From Gemmatimonadota bacterium (GTDB lineage Bacteria; Gemmatimonadota; Gemmatimonadetes; JACCXV01; JAHWKZ01), in the NCBI GenBank assembly GCA_030641505.1, contig DAOWHI010000165.1:1-14830 (forward strand): a DNA stretch of 14,830 bases. Direction: 5' to 3'. Positions 7,467-13,402 of this stretch are shown here, one piece after another. The notes under the pieces were generated by a model that worked only from the letters and a program-made list of their open reading frames with translations, was not told where the DNA came from and searched no databases. The translations under genes and the position numbers were made by a program. The first letter of the stretch is position 1. Every line of letters begins with the position of its first letter.

Positions 7467-8023
7467 GGCGCCGGTAGGGGACAGAAAGCGCCCTCCGAGA
7501 AACCATCCGATTCAACTCCGAGAGCGTGGTTGAATCGAGCCCGAAAATTCTCCCACGCCAACCATGCCGTCAGCTCGATGACCTGGTCATCGGTGAACGC
7601 TTCTGCCATGTCAGCGAACACCTCGTCGCTGACCTCGGCCGGCGTGCTCGTCATCGCATCAGCGAACCGTAGCAGCGCTTTCTCCTGGGCGGTGAAAACA
7701 TCGGATCGCTCGTAGTCGTGGAGCGCTTCGAGCTGTTCACGGGTGATTCCCACGTCGCTGCTCCCGGCAGCGTTGATGTCGATTCAGAAGGGACACCCGA
7801 TCTGCATCGACACCCTGAGCACGGCCAGCTCGCGGAGGTTGACTGGAACCCGACGCGCCCGGCGGAGCGCCATGTCCATCTGTCCGGTGCCGTAGAGCAC
7901 CGCCGAATGACGCGCGTAAAGCTTGAGCGGTCCCACGACCTTGCCGTGGCGGCGACGCGAGATCCAAAACGCCAGTCGTGCCAGCGGTGAGTCACCGCGG
8001 TCAGTGCCTCCGATCCTCGCCAT
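7463..8023 (-). CDS. AhpD/carboxymuconolactone-decarboxylase-like protein, candidate CxxU selenoprotein (in-frame TGA)
   Basis: A 186-residue protein if the TGA at 7784-7786 is read as selenocysteine (residue 80). Both halves lie in one frame and join as C-P-F-TGA-I-D-I-N, where the AhpD/CMD redox family has C-P-F-C-x-D; the N-terminal half has the family's L-R-E-L-A-V-L-R-V helix just before it, and the C-terminal half has the family's later part (I-T-R-E-Q-L onward, then W-E-N-F-R-A-R-F-N-H-A-L-G, ending with a further cysteine). AhpD uses its cysteine pair to reduce peroxiredoxin-type partners; a Sec here would be the reactive residue. ATG 8021-8023 is chosen because a perfect Shine-Dalgarno precedes it by 5 bases. 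A hairpin follows the TGA. Alternatives: a recent nonsense mutation, a sequencing error (Cys TGC/TGT to TGA), or a second start at GTG 7751-7753. I think Sec is most likely. It is the last gene of the ubiE-rocF-phosphoesterase unit, after a 40-base gap. Confidence 0.8.
7465..7494. repeat. Short inverted repeat at the mutM/selenoprotein convergence
   Basis: AGGGCGC (7465-7471) and GCGCCCT (7488-7494) form a 7-bp perfect inverted repeat with a 16-base spacer. It starts inside the mutM stop codon and lies over the last codons of the convergent gene. There is no T-run on either side, so it is only a possible weak transcript-end structure for the plus-strand unit. Chance occurrence in GC-rich DNA is quite possible. 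Confidence 0.25.
7756..7772 (-). promoter_or_regulatory. Candidate bacterial SECIS hairpin
   Basis: In the minus-strand transcript, 11 bases separate the UGA from a perfect 6-bp stem, CGCUGC pairing with GCAGCG, enclosing the loop CGGGA. The apical loop therefore starts 18 nt after the UGA and has G as its second base. From what I recall of bacterial SECIS elements, they sit directly downstream of the UGA inside the coding region, with an apical loop roughly 16-37 nt away containing a G among its first bases; this hairpin fits. The lower stem is weak, with only scattered pairs after an A/A mismatch. The stem is GC-rich in a GC-rich gene, so chance cannot be excluded. Confidence 0.55.
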
Positions 8024-8028
8024 CGGTA

Positions 8029-8036
8029 TCTCCTCC
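8029..8036 (-). promoter_or_regulatory. Strong Shine-Dalgarno deciding the selenoprotein start
   Basis: On the minus strand GGAGGAGA lies 5 bases before the ATG at 8021-8023. It is the clearest ribosome-binding site in the minus-strand unit and rules out the in-frame TTG at 8036-8038, which overlaps it. A strong site on an ORF that would otherwise end after 79 codons argues that the gene is translated and functional. Confidence 0.75.
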
Positions 8037-8063
8037 AAGGACGAAAGGATTCACTTTGAGAAC

Positions 8064-8531
8064 CTAAAGCCGCACGTGGGCGACCTCGAAACTGCCATTG
8101 GCGAGCGTCAAGATACCCGCCGACGGTTGGGCGCCGAGTCCGCCCGCCGTGCCAGGATTGAAGAAGCGCATACCATCGACGACTTCTGATATCGCGATGT
8201 GACTATGCCCGAACAGCACCAGATCGGGACCGAGGCTGCGGAAGTGATGCGCCAAATGCTGGGTGCTGCCGCGCGGAAAGCGATGGCCATGGATGACTGC
8301 GATCGTTACCCCGGCCCGATCGAGTACGAGCTCCTCAGGGAATCGCTCGACCAGCGCCATCGCGTCGCAGTTGCCGTAAACCGCTGCCACTGGTGCGATC
8401 GTCTCGAGCTCGACCAACGCCACGTCCCGGCAGATATCGCCACAATGCACGATCTCGTCTACATCGCGAAGCGCTTCGTGTAGCGAGGCAGGGACTCGGT
8501 CGTGGGTATCAGAGACGATCCCGATCTGCAT
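8064..8531 (-). CDS. Metallophosphoesterase of the YfcE/MJ0936 family
   Basis: A 155-residue single-domain phosphodiesterase with every expected metal ligand: Asp8 and His10 (S-D-T-H), Asp32 (C-G-D), Asn54 (G-N-C-D), His81 (H-G-H), and His109 with His111 (G-H-S-H). The N-P-G-T-A-G motif after strand S-E-V-V-D-G-M-R-F-F is typical of the YfcE/MJ0936 subgroup. Relatives hydrolyse phosphodiesters in vitro, but natural substrates are mostly unknown. Length is normal for the group, which is about 150-185 residues. The ATG at 8529-8531 lies 6 bases after the arginase stop, so the two are co-transcribed. Forty bases separate its stop from the start of the selenoprotein candidate, and I see no terminator in that gap. 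Confidence 0.93.
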   Translation of the reverse strand: MQIGIVSDTHDRVPASLHEALRDVDEIVHCGDICRDVALVELETIAPVAAVYGNCDAMALVERFPEELVLDRAGVTIAVIHGHRFPRGSTQHLAHHFRSLGPDLVLFGHSHIAISEVVDGMRFFNPGTAGGLGAQPSAGILTLANGSFEVAHVRL

Positions 8532-8537
8532 GGCTCG

Positions 8538-9461
8538 CTATAGGATCGACTTGCCCATCGCCGACAGGATGAGTTCCATCCCGAGAGTTCCGGTACGGTT
8601 GCGATCGTCTAGAATCGGGTTCGTCTCGACGCAATCGATGCTCACCATTCCGCCGCCGTCACTCACCAACTCGAGCGCCAGGTGTCCCTCCCGATAGTTG
8701 ACGCCGCCCGTGACGGGTGTCCCGACGCCGGGCGCGTAGTTGGGATCGACGAAGTCCATGTCCCATGACACGTGAAAGCCGAGGGTGCCCTGACGGACGA
8801 TCGCCATCGCCTCCTCGAGCACGCGGACGATCCCCTTTTCATCGATCTCGCGCATTGTGAATACGCGGACTCCCGATTCGCGCACCATCTCTCGCTCGCC
8901 GGGATCGACGTCGCGCGCACCGATCAGCGCGACTTTGTCGGGTCTCACCTTGGGGGTCAACCCGCCGAGCTCGGTCAACACAGGGTCGCCGTAGCCCAGC
9001 GACGCGGCCAGCCCCATGCCGTGGATGTTGCCGCTGATCGTCGTTTCAGTGGTGTGCATGTCCGCGTGCGCGTCGAACCACAACAATCCCAAGTCGTCAC
9101 CTTCGCGCGCCGCCCACGACGCAGCGCCGGCGATCGAGCCGATCGAGAGCGAGTGGTCACCGCCGAGCACGATCGGTAAGGCGCCGGCTTCGAGGGACGC
9201 CCGGACTCGTTCGGCAAGCACCTGATTGGTTGCGGCGATCTCGTCCCTGAAACGCGCCTGCTCGGAACCGGCATCGGCCGACTCGGGGATCGTGACCGGC
9301 ACGTCGCCGGTGTCGGTGACATCGTATCCGAGCCGGATCAGCCGCCCGCGCAACCCGGCGATCCGCAGCGCGGAGGGTCCCATGTCGACGCCACGCCGGC
9401 TGGCGCCAAGATCGATCGGCACGCCGATCAGGTGAACCGGTCTCTTGTGCACCGCGGCCAC
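8538..9461 (-). CDS. rocF: Arginase
   Basis: A 307-residue ureohydrolase that converts arginine to ornithine and urea using a binuclear manganese centre. Metal ligands align with those of classical arginase: His103 (G-G-D-H-S), Asp130, His132 and Asp134 (F-D-A-H-A-D), Asp234 and Asp236 (S-W-D-M-D). The segment S-G-N-I-H-G-M-G at 143-150 and P-G-V-G-T-P-V-T-G-G after the second aspartate pair mark arginase rather than agmatinase. The GTG start at 9459-9461 is one base from the ubiE stop, so expression is coupled to the quinone methyltransferase; an alternative GTG lies three codons in. Length is typical. In bacteria it serves arginine catabolism or ornithine supply; nothing here shows a dedicated pathway. 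Confidence 0.94.
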   Translation of the reverse strand: MAAVHKRPVHLIGVPIDLGASRRGVDMGPSALRIAGLRGRLIRLGYDVTDTGDVPVTIPESADAGSEQARFRDEIAATNQVLAERVRASLEAGALPIVLGGDHSLSIGSIAGAASWAAREGDDLGLLWFDAHADMHTTETTISGNIHGMGLAASLGYGDPVLTELGGLTPKVRPDKVALIGARDVDPGEREMVRESGVRVFTMREIDEKGIVRVLEEAMAIVRQGTLGFHVSWDMDFVDPNYAPGVGTPVTGGVNYREGHLALELVSDGGGMVSIDCVETNPILDDRNRTGTLGMELILSAMGKSIL

Positions 9462-9462
9462 C

Positions 9463-10164
9463 CTATTCCCTGACCCCGGTATGGAGGGCGGCGATTCCGC
9501 CGCTGAGCAGGCGATAGCGGACGCGCGAAAAGCCGACGTTGGTTAGCATATCAGACAGAGCCTCGCAGTCGGGGAAGTCGGCCACCGAGTCGGGCAAGTA
9601 GCGGGCGGCGTCGGGGTCGCCCGAAATGAGCGCCCCGGCACGCGGCAGGAGGTGGTGAAAGTAGCTGTGATAGAGGGTGCGAAAGAGCTTGCCTGGCGGC
9701 GTCGTGAATTCGAGCACGACCAGTCTCCCTCCAGGCTCGAGGACACGGCGCATCTCCGACAACCCGGCCGTGTAGTCGACCAGGTTGCGCAACCCGAAGC
9801 CGATCGTACAACCGGCGAAGACACGGTCGGCTACGGGCAGCGCCAGCGCATCGGCGGCCACCGAGAACACTGCCTCCCGGTGATTCAGCTTCCGTGCACC
9901 CCGCTCGAGCATCGGCAGCGAGAAGTCGGCGCCGACGGCGATCGCCCCCGGGGCGTGGGTGGCGATCGCGCGGGCGAGGTCGAGAGTGCCGGCGCACAGA
10001 TCGAGATAACGATGACCCGGCACCGGCGCCAAACTGTCGATCGCGTCGGCCCGCCAAAGTCGGTGGATACCGACCGACAGGACATCGTTGAACAAGTCGT
10101 AGCGCGGGGCGATCGAGTCGAACATCGATCGCACTTGAGTCGCCTTGGCGCGATCAGGTTCCAA
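9463..10164 (-). CDS. ubiE: UbiE/MenG quinone methyltransferase
   Basis: A 233-residue class I SAM methyltransferase of the UbiE/MenG family, which C-methylates demethylmenaquinone and/or the ubiquinone precursor at the inner membrane. The family signatures are clear: M-F-D-S-I-A-P-R-Y-D-L near the N-terminus, G-F-G-L-R-N in the middle, and R-R-V-L-E-P-G-G-R-L-V-V-L-E-F. The C-terminus (L-S-G-G-I-A-A-L-H) also fits. The frame is open upstream to 10368, but that extension overlaps the divergent sigma gene and is not family-like. I placed the start at TTG 10162-10164, about 12 residues before M-F-D-S, as in relatives; no good Shine-Dalgarno is seen. In the SAM-binding loop the usual G-T-G-D reads G-T-L-D, which is unusual. 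It is the first gene of the minus-strand unit. Which quinone is methylated cannot be told. Confidence 0.92.
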   Translation of the reverse strand: MEPDRAKATQVRSMFDSIAPRYDLFNDVLSVGIHRLWRADAIDSLAPVPGHRYLDLCAGTLDLARAIATHAPGAIAVGADFSLPMLERGARKLNHREAVFSVAADALALPVADRVFAGCTIGFGLRNLVDYTAGLSEMRRVLEPGGRLVVLEFTTPPGKLFRTLYHSYFHHLLPRAGALISGDPDAARYLPDSVADFPDCEALSDMLTNVGFSRVRYRLLSGGIAALHTGVRE

Positions 10165-10204
10165 AGGCGAAACCGGTGAGCCAGACGCTCCGTACAGGGT
10201 GCAC

Positions 10205-10840
10205 GTGGGCATAGCGGATGAGCAACTCGTGGTCGAGGCGCTCTCGGGGTCGCAGAGCGCGTTCAGGGAAATTGTGCACCGCTTCGAGCGCCCCGTATTC
10301 AACCTCGTTGCCCGGATGGTGCACGATCGAGGGTTGGCCGAGGACCTCTCGCAGGACGCGTTTGTCAAGGCGTTCAGCCGTCTCGATACGTATCAGCCAG
10401 AACAGGGAAAGTTCTCAAACTGGCTGTTCAAGATCGCCCACAACACCGCTATCGACCACCTGCGCCGCCGCGCAATCGACACCGTTTCATTGGAGGCCGG
10501 CGGTGAGGATGAACCCGATTACGCGTCGACGACGCCAGATCCCAGCGCTGGATCGCCACTCGACTCGATGCTGCAGGCTGATCTTGCGGCAGCCCTGTCG
10601 ACGGCGATCGATCGTCTTCGGCCCGAGTACCGCGAGGCGATGGTGTTGCGTCACCAGGAAGGGTTGGCGTACGAGGAGATCGCCGAAATCATGGAGCTGC
10701 CCCTGGGCACGGTAAAGACCTACCTGCACCGGGCACGGAAGGAACTGGCGGGCGAGCTGTCAGCGGGCGGTTGGGGCCCCGCAGGGCCTGATTCAGGCCT
10801 CCCAGCCGTGACTGAAACCCATCCCCCCGGCCCGGCGTAG
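10205..10840 (+). CDS. ECF-type RNA polymerase sigma-70 factor
   Basis: A 211-residue extracytoplasmic-function sigma factor. Region 2 spans about residues 17-90, with D-E-Q-L-V at the start, the D-R-G-L-A-E-D-L-S-Q-D-A-F-V-K-A-F segment (region 2.2), and W-L-F-K-I-A-H-N-T-A-I-D-H-L-R-R-R (2.3-2.4). Region 4 covers about 130-185 with a helix-turn-helix, Y-E-E-I-A-E-I-M-E-L-P-L-G-T-V-K-T-Y-L-H-R-A-R. A Pro/Gly-rich tail follows. The frame is open from 10145, but I chose GTG 10205 because it gives the normal ECF N-terminus and AGGG lies 5 bases upstream. Only 40 bases separate it from the divergent ubiE start. The membrane gene downstream by 20 bases is the likely anti-sigma partner. Autoregulation is common for the family but no promoter could be confirmed. 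Confidence 0.94.
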   Translation: MGIADEQLVVEALSGSQSAFREIVHRFERPVFNLVARMVHDRGLAEDLSQDAFVKAFSRLDTYQPEQGKFSNWLFKIAHNTAIDHLRRRAIDTVSLEAGGEDEPDYASTTPDPSAGSPLDSMLQADLAAALSTAIDRLRPEYREAMVLRHQEGLAYEEIAEIMELPLGTVKTYLHRARKELAGELSAGGWGPAGPDSGLPAVTETHPPGPA

Positions 10841-10860
10841 GGCATGATAGGAGAATGAAG

Positions 10861-11376
10861 ATGATGCGGAGACTCCAGACCGATCTGAAGCGCTGGCTCG
10901 CAGCTGAGGCAACGGGCGACGAGCGCCGGGCCGAGGACGCGTTCGGAGCGTTGCTCGCCACGACGCCTCGGCTGAGGCCGTCGGCCGGCTTTGCCGAGCG
11001 GGTGCTGTGGGCGATCGAGCCGGCACCGACGCCGCTCTTGGCGTTTGGTGCATGGTGGTGGAAGGCAGCGATCGTCGCCTCCGTGACGCTGATCGGCATG
11101 GCTACCGGGCTTTTGCCGCTCGTGCGGCTGTTACCGCTCGACGCGCCGACCTTTGGCGAGGTGTTGAAGACCGGTGCGCATGGCTTGGCCTGGATTGGCG
11201 AGTGGTTCGCGGCGGGGCTCGCACTGTGGGAGTTCTTGGCCCGGATCGGAACCGCGTTCCAGGTCGCAGTGGTGACGCCCGAGGTCGCATCACTGCTCCT
11301 GGCGAGCACGCTGATCGGTGCCTCCGCGCTCTATAGTTTGAATCGTCTGTTGATTTTTGAGAGGAGAACATGGTGA
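10861..11376 (+). CDS. Putative membrane anti-sigma factor (no zinc motif)
   Basis: A 171-residue protein directly after the ECF sigma gene. Residues 1-60 are soluble and charged and contain an F-x-x-R-V-L-type segment (G-F-A-E-R-V-L-W-A-I) that often precedes the membrane span in anti-sigma factors. Three hydrophobic segments follow at about 69-88, 106-126 and 137-160. The canonical H-x-x-x-C-x-x-C zinc motif is absent; the protein has no cysteine at all. ATG 10861 is favoured over ATG 10855 because AGGAG at 10849-10853 is 7 bases from the former and only 1 from the latter. Its stop overlaps the next gene by 7 bases. The anti-sigma role is inferred from position and layout; it could instead be an unrelated membrane protein. 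Confidence 0.7.
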   Translation: MMRRLQTDLKRWLAAEATGDERRAEDAFGALLATTPRLRPSAGFAERVLWAIEPAPTPLLAFGAWWWKAAIVASVTLIGMATGLLPLVRLLPLDAPTFGEVLKTGAHGLAWIGEWFAAGLALWEFLARIGTAFQVAVVTPEVASLLLASTLIGASALYSLNRLLIFERRTW

Positions 11377-12800
11377 TGATCGCGTCGACGAATCTCTGGC
11401 GCGCCCTGACGCTTGGAACGTTGCTCACGCTGAGCTTCGCTCCAGCCAGCCTGGCGCAGGCGACCGCGGGATCCGCGGCGCAGGAAATTGCACCCACGTT
11501 GGGTGAGCTACGGGACCGGGTCGAGAATCGGTACCAGGTGCTGCCCATTCAGAACGGCGTCGTGCTGATGCCCAGATACCGCACGGACGTCCAGTCGATC
11601 GAGCTGGCGAACGGCTCGATCGGCATCAACGGAGAACCGGTGACCGGGGCCGAGTTGACCGAGCGAATCGGTGACGACGCCGAGGACATCAGACGACTTT
11701 CGTTCATGGACTCGAGCACGCGTCGCGTCCTGTTCGGGATCGGGCCGCCGCCAGCTCCCGATGCGGCGGCTGATGTGGTCGCCGATGCGGCAACCACGGA
11801 TGACACCGCAGCAGAACCGAGCGATGAAGATGAGCCGCTGGATGACGACCGGGGTGAGGGCGCCACGTTCGTCAGCGAGGAAGGCGACCAAGTCCGGATC
11901 GGCGGAAGCGTCACCGTTCCAGCTGGCAGGCACGTTGACGGAGACGTGGTTGCGGTCGGCGGTTCGGTCCGCGTTGATGGCCACGTCGATGGTGACGTCG
12001 TTGCCGTTGGCGGCTCGGTCCGACTGGGGCCTAACGCCGTGGTCGAAGGTGAGGTGACATCGGTCGGCGGCATAATCGATCGTGCGCCGGGCGCGGTCGT
12101 CCACGGTGCTGTCAACGAGATCGCCTTCGGACCGAACTTTGATTTCCATCCTAGGTTTGGGTTCAGTCCGATAGTCCCTGAGATCGGTGGGTTGATCGGC
12201 ACCGTGCTGTGGATCGCCTTTCTGGCGTTCATCGTCAGCCTGGCGTTCCTTCTGGGCCGCGGCCCCGTCGAGCGAATGGAGTATCGGATGGCGACTTCGG
12301 CGTGGAAAGCCGCCGCTGTCGGGCTGGTCGCTTGGATCTTGTGCGTTCCGGTGCTCGTCATGACGTGCGTCATTCTCGCTATTTCGATCATCGGGATCCC
12401 ACTCCTGATCCTGATTCCGTTTGCGCTGTTGGCGCTGGCGCTCGGGATCCTGCTCGGTTTCGTAGCTGTCGCCAAGTACATCGGTCACGAAGCCGAACGG
12501 CGGTTCGGGTGGGATCACACCAACCCGTACCTGTCGATTCTGGTTGGCGTCGGTTTTCTCACCGTGCTGACGCTCTTTGGCGGCGCGCTCGGGCTGATCG
12601 GCGGACCGTTTGGGGTCTTTGGCGCGATCCTGGTGGTCGTCGGGCTGGTGATCCAGTGCGCCGCTTGGACGATCGGTTTTGGGCTGTTCCTGCTGACCCG
12701 CTTCGGGACCCGCTACAGCTGGGGCAACGGGGAAACCCCTGAGCGCCCCGCCTCGGAGCCGGTACCCGCCGCGAGCGGCGGCTTCGCGCCGACCGAGTAG
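11370..12800 (+). CDS. Exported multi-pass membrane protein with bactofilin-like repeats
   Basis: A 476-residue protein in three parts. A signal peptide (hydrophobic 11-28, likely cleavage after Ala29 in S-L-A-Q) precedes a soluble region with an acidic Ala/Asp/Glu-rich linker at about 128-160. Residues about 170-250 carry tandem G-D-V-V-A-V-G-G-S-V units, a right-handed beta-helix pattern like bactofilins (polymer-forming). The C-terminal 200 residues hold roughly five hydrophobic segments, with I-S-I-I-G-I-P-L-L-I-L-I-P in the middle. Such fusions recur near ECF sigma factors, from memory. The ATG at 11370 overlaps the putative anti-sigma gene by 7 bases; GTG 11373 or ATG 11376 are possible alternatives given GAGGAG at 11361-11366. 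It is probably part of an envelope-stress or envelope-organisation module. The precise function is unknown. Confidence 0.85.
   Translation: MVMIASTNLWRALTLGTLLTLSFAPASLAQATAGSAAQEIAPTLGELRDRVENRYQVLPIQNGVVLMPRYRTDVQSIELANGSIGINGEPVTGAELTERIGDDAEDIRRLSFMDSSTRRVLFGIGPPPAPDAAADVVADAATTDDTAAEPSDEDEPLDDDRGEGATFVSEEGDQVRIGGSVTVPAGRHVDGDVVAVGGSVRVDGHVDGDVVAVGGSVRLGPNAVVEGEVTSVGGIIDRAPGAVVHGAVNEIAFGPNFDFHPRFGFSPIVPEIGGLIGTVLWIAFLAFIVSLAFLLGRGPVERMEYRMATSAWKAAAVGLVAWILCVPVLVMTCVILAISIIGIPLLILIPFALLALALGILLGFVAVAKYIGHEAERRFGWDHTNPYLSILVGVGFLTVLTLFGGALGLIGGPFGVFGAILVVVGLVIQCAAWTIGFGLFLLTRFGTRYSWGNGETPERPASEPVPAASGGFAPTE
11931..12032 (+). repeat. Two tandem 51-base copies encoding beta-helix rungs
   Basis: Copies at 11931-11981 and 11982-12032 encode H-V-D-G-D-V-V-A-V-G-G-S-V-R-V-D-G and H-V-D-G-D-V-V-A-V-G-G-S-V-R-L-G-P. 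The first 14 residues are identical while DNA differences fall mainly at third codon positions, so the protein pattern rather than the DNA is being conserved. A diverged third unit (V-V-E-G-E-V-T-S-V-G-G-I) follows directly. Confidence 0.85.
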
Positions 12801-12813
12801 CCGGCGGAACCTT

Positions 12814-12854
12814 CCCCTCCTCGGGTGGTACATTGCGCCCGAGGAGGGGCTTTT
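12814..12854 (+). terminator. Rho-independent-like hairpin that also masks the next Shine-Dalgarno
   Basis: A perfect 12-bp inverted repeat, CCCCTCCTCGGG at 12814-12825 and CCCGAGGAGGGG at 12838-12849, has a 12-base loop and is followed by C then TTTT. It stands 13 bases after the stop of the bactofilin-like gene, so it is a likely terminator or attenuator for the sigma module, although the T-run is short. The right arm contains GAGGAGG, the only plausible ribosome site for the gene starting at ATG 12857, so the same fold would hide that site on a read-through transcript. Confidence 0.7.
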
Positions 12855-12856
12855 CA

Positions 12857-13360
12857 ATGTTGACATGCGTATCGCGTCGAGCCACGAGTCTGGCCATGCT
12901 GGCGACGGCGTTGCTGGCCGTGACATCGGCGGCTCAGACCCCGACCACGGACAGCCCCTCGCAGTCGTATCGCGTAATCCTGTTCCTGGCCGAGGGTGGA
13001 GCACCGAGGGATATCAAGATCCAGCGCCTCAAGGAAGTCTGGCGGGAGGGCGAGGGTGCGACCCGGTTGCGGGAGCTGCTAGCCACCGGCGAGGTCCGAC
13101 GGTTGGATGACGTGACGATCCTCCCCGGCCGTGAAACGCCGGTCATCCAACTGGGCGACGTAACCGTTCGTGTGAATGGGGTTCTCAAGGGACCCCGCGG
13201 AGACCGGATGTTTCTCCGCGTGGAAGTCGACGGTGGCGAGGAGGCGTTCGTCAAGGAGATGATCTCACGCTTCGATGAGACGATCGTTCTAGCCTACCCG
13301 TTGGCCCGTGGCGATCGGTCGATCGTTGCGCTCATCGTGCCCACCGGCGGATCCCAGTAG
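12857..13360 (+). CDS. Exported protein of unknown function
   Basis: A 167-residue protein with a clear signal peptide: basic Arg7-Arg8, hydrophobic residues 12-23, and a probable cleavage after Ala26 (T-S-A-A-Q). The mature part is about 140 residues, charged and predicted beta-rich, with D-V-T-I-L-P-G-R-E-T-P-V-I-Q-L-G-D-V-T-V-R-V-N-G near the middle and D-E-T-I-V-L-A-Y-P-L-A near the end. This faintly recalls periplasmic or secretin-associated beta-domains, but I do not recognise the family. ATG 12857 is chosen because GAGGAGGGG at 12841-12849 precedes it at a suitable distance; a TTG at 12833 in the same frame would lie inside the hairpin loop. The 42-base gap to the following lipoprotein gene suggests co-transcription. 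Confidence 0.8.
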   Translation: MLTCVSRRATSLAMLATALLAVTSAAQTPTTDSPSQSYRVILFLAEGGAPRDIKIQRLKEVWREGEGATRLRELLATGEVRRLDDVTILPGRETPVIQLGDVTVRVNGVLKGPRGDRMFLRVEVDGGEEAFVKEMISRFDETIVLAYPLARGDRSIVALIVPTGGSQ

Positions 13361-13402
13361 GTCTTTCCCGCAAAATCCGGCCCGGTTAGTATTGTAGGTC
13401 TC

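Noticed and set aside
7463..7753. A separate small gene starting at GTG 7751-7753, independent of the upstream half
   Set aside because: GGGAG lies about 10 bases upstream, so reinitiation is possible, but the fragment lacks the redox cysteine motif and begins in mid-domain. Joining across the TGA gives one complete family member, which explains more.
7784..7786. The in-frame TGA as a simple pseudogene stop
   Set aside because: There is no second lesion, the ribosome site is excellent, family-like sequence continues on both sides, and the codon falls exactly on the redox cysteine with a hairpin behind it. A sequencing error remains possible and is listed as a refuting test.
10155..10205. ECF-type autoregulatory promoter before the sigma gene
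   Set aside because: I looked for a GGAAC-type -35 with a suitable -10 on the plus strand; only a GGAACC on the opposite strand inside ubiE was found, which is not convincing.
9463..10368. Longer UbiE start reaching 10368
   Set aside because: The extra 68 residues are Ser/Thr/Cys/Arg-rich, unlike the family, and cover the beginning of the divergent sigma gene.
11508..13004. Long open frame (about 498 codons) on the minus strand opposite the bactofilin-like gene
   Set aside because: Its product is highly charged and Arg/Asp-rich, with no family signature, no good start site, and it lies entirely opposite a gene with a signal peptide, membrane segments and clear repeats. It is a shadow of high GC codon use.
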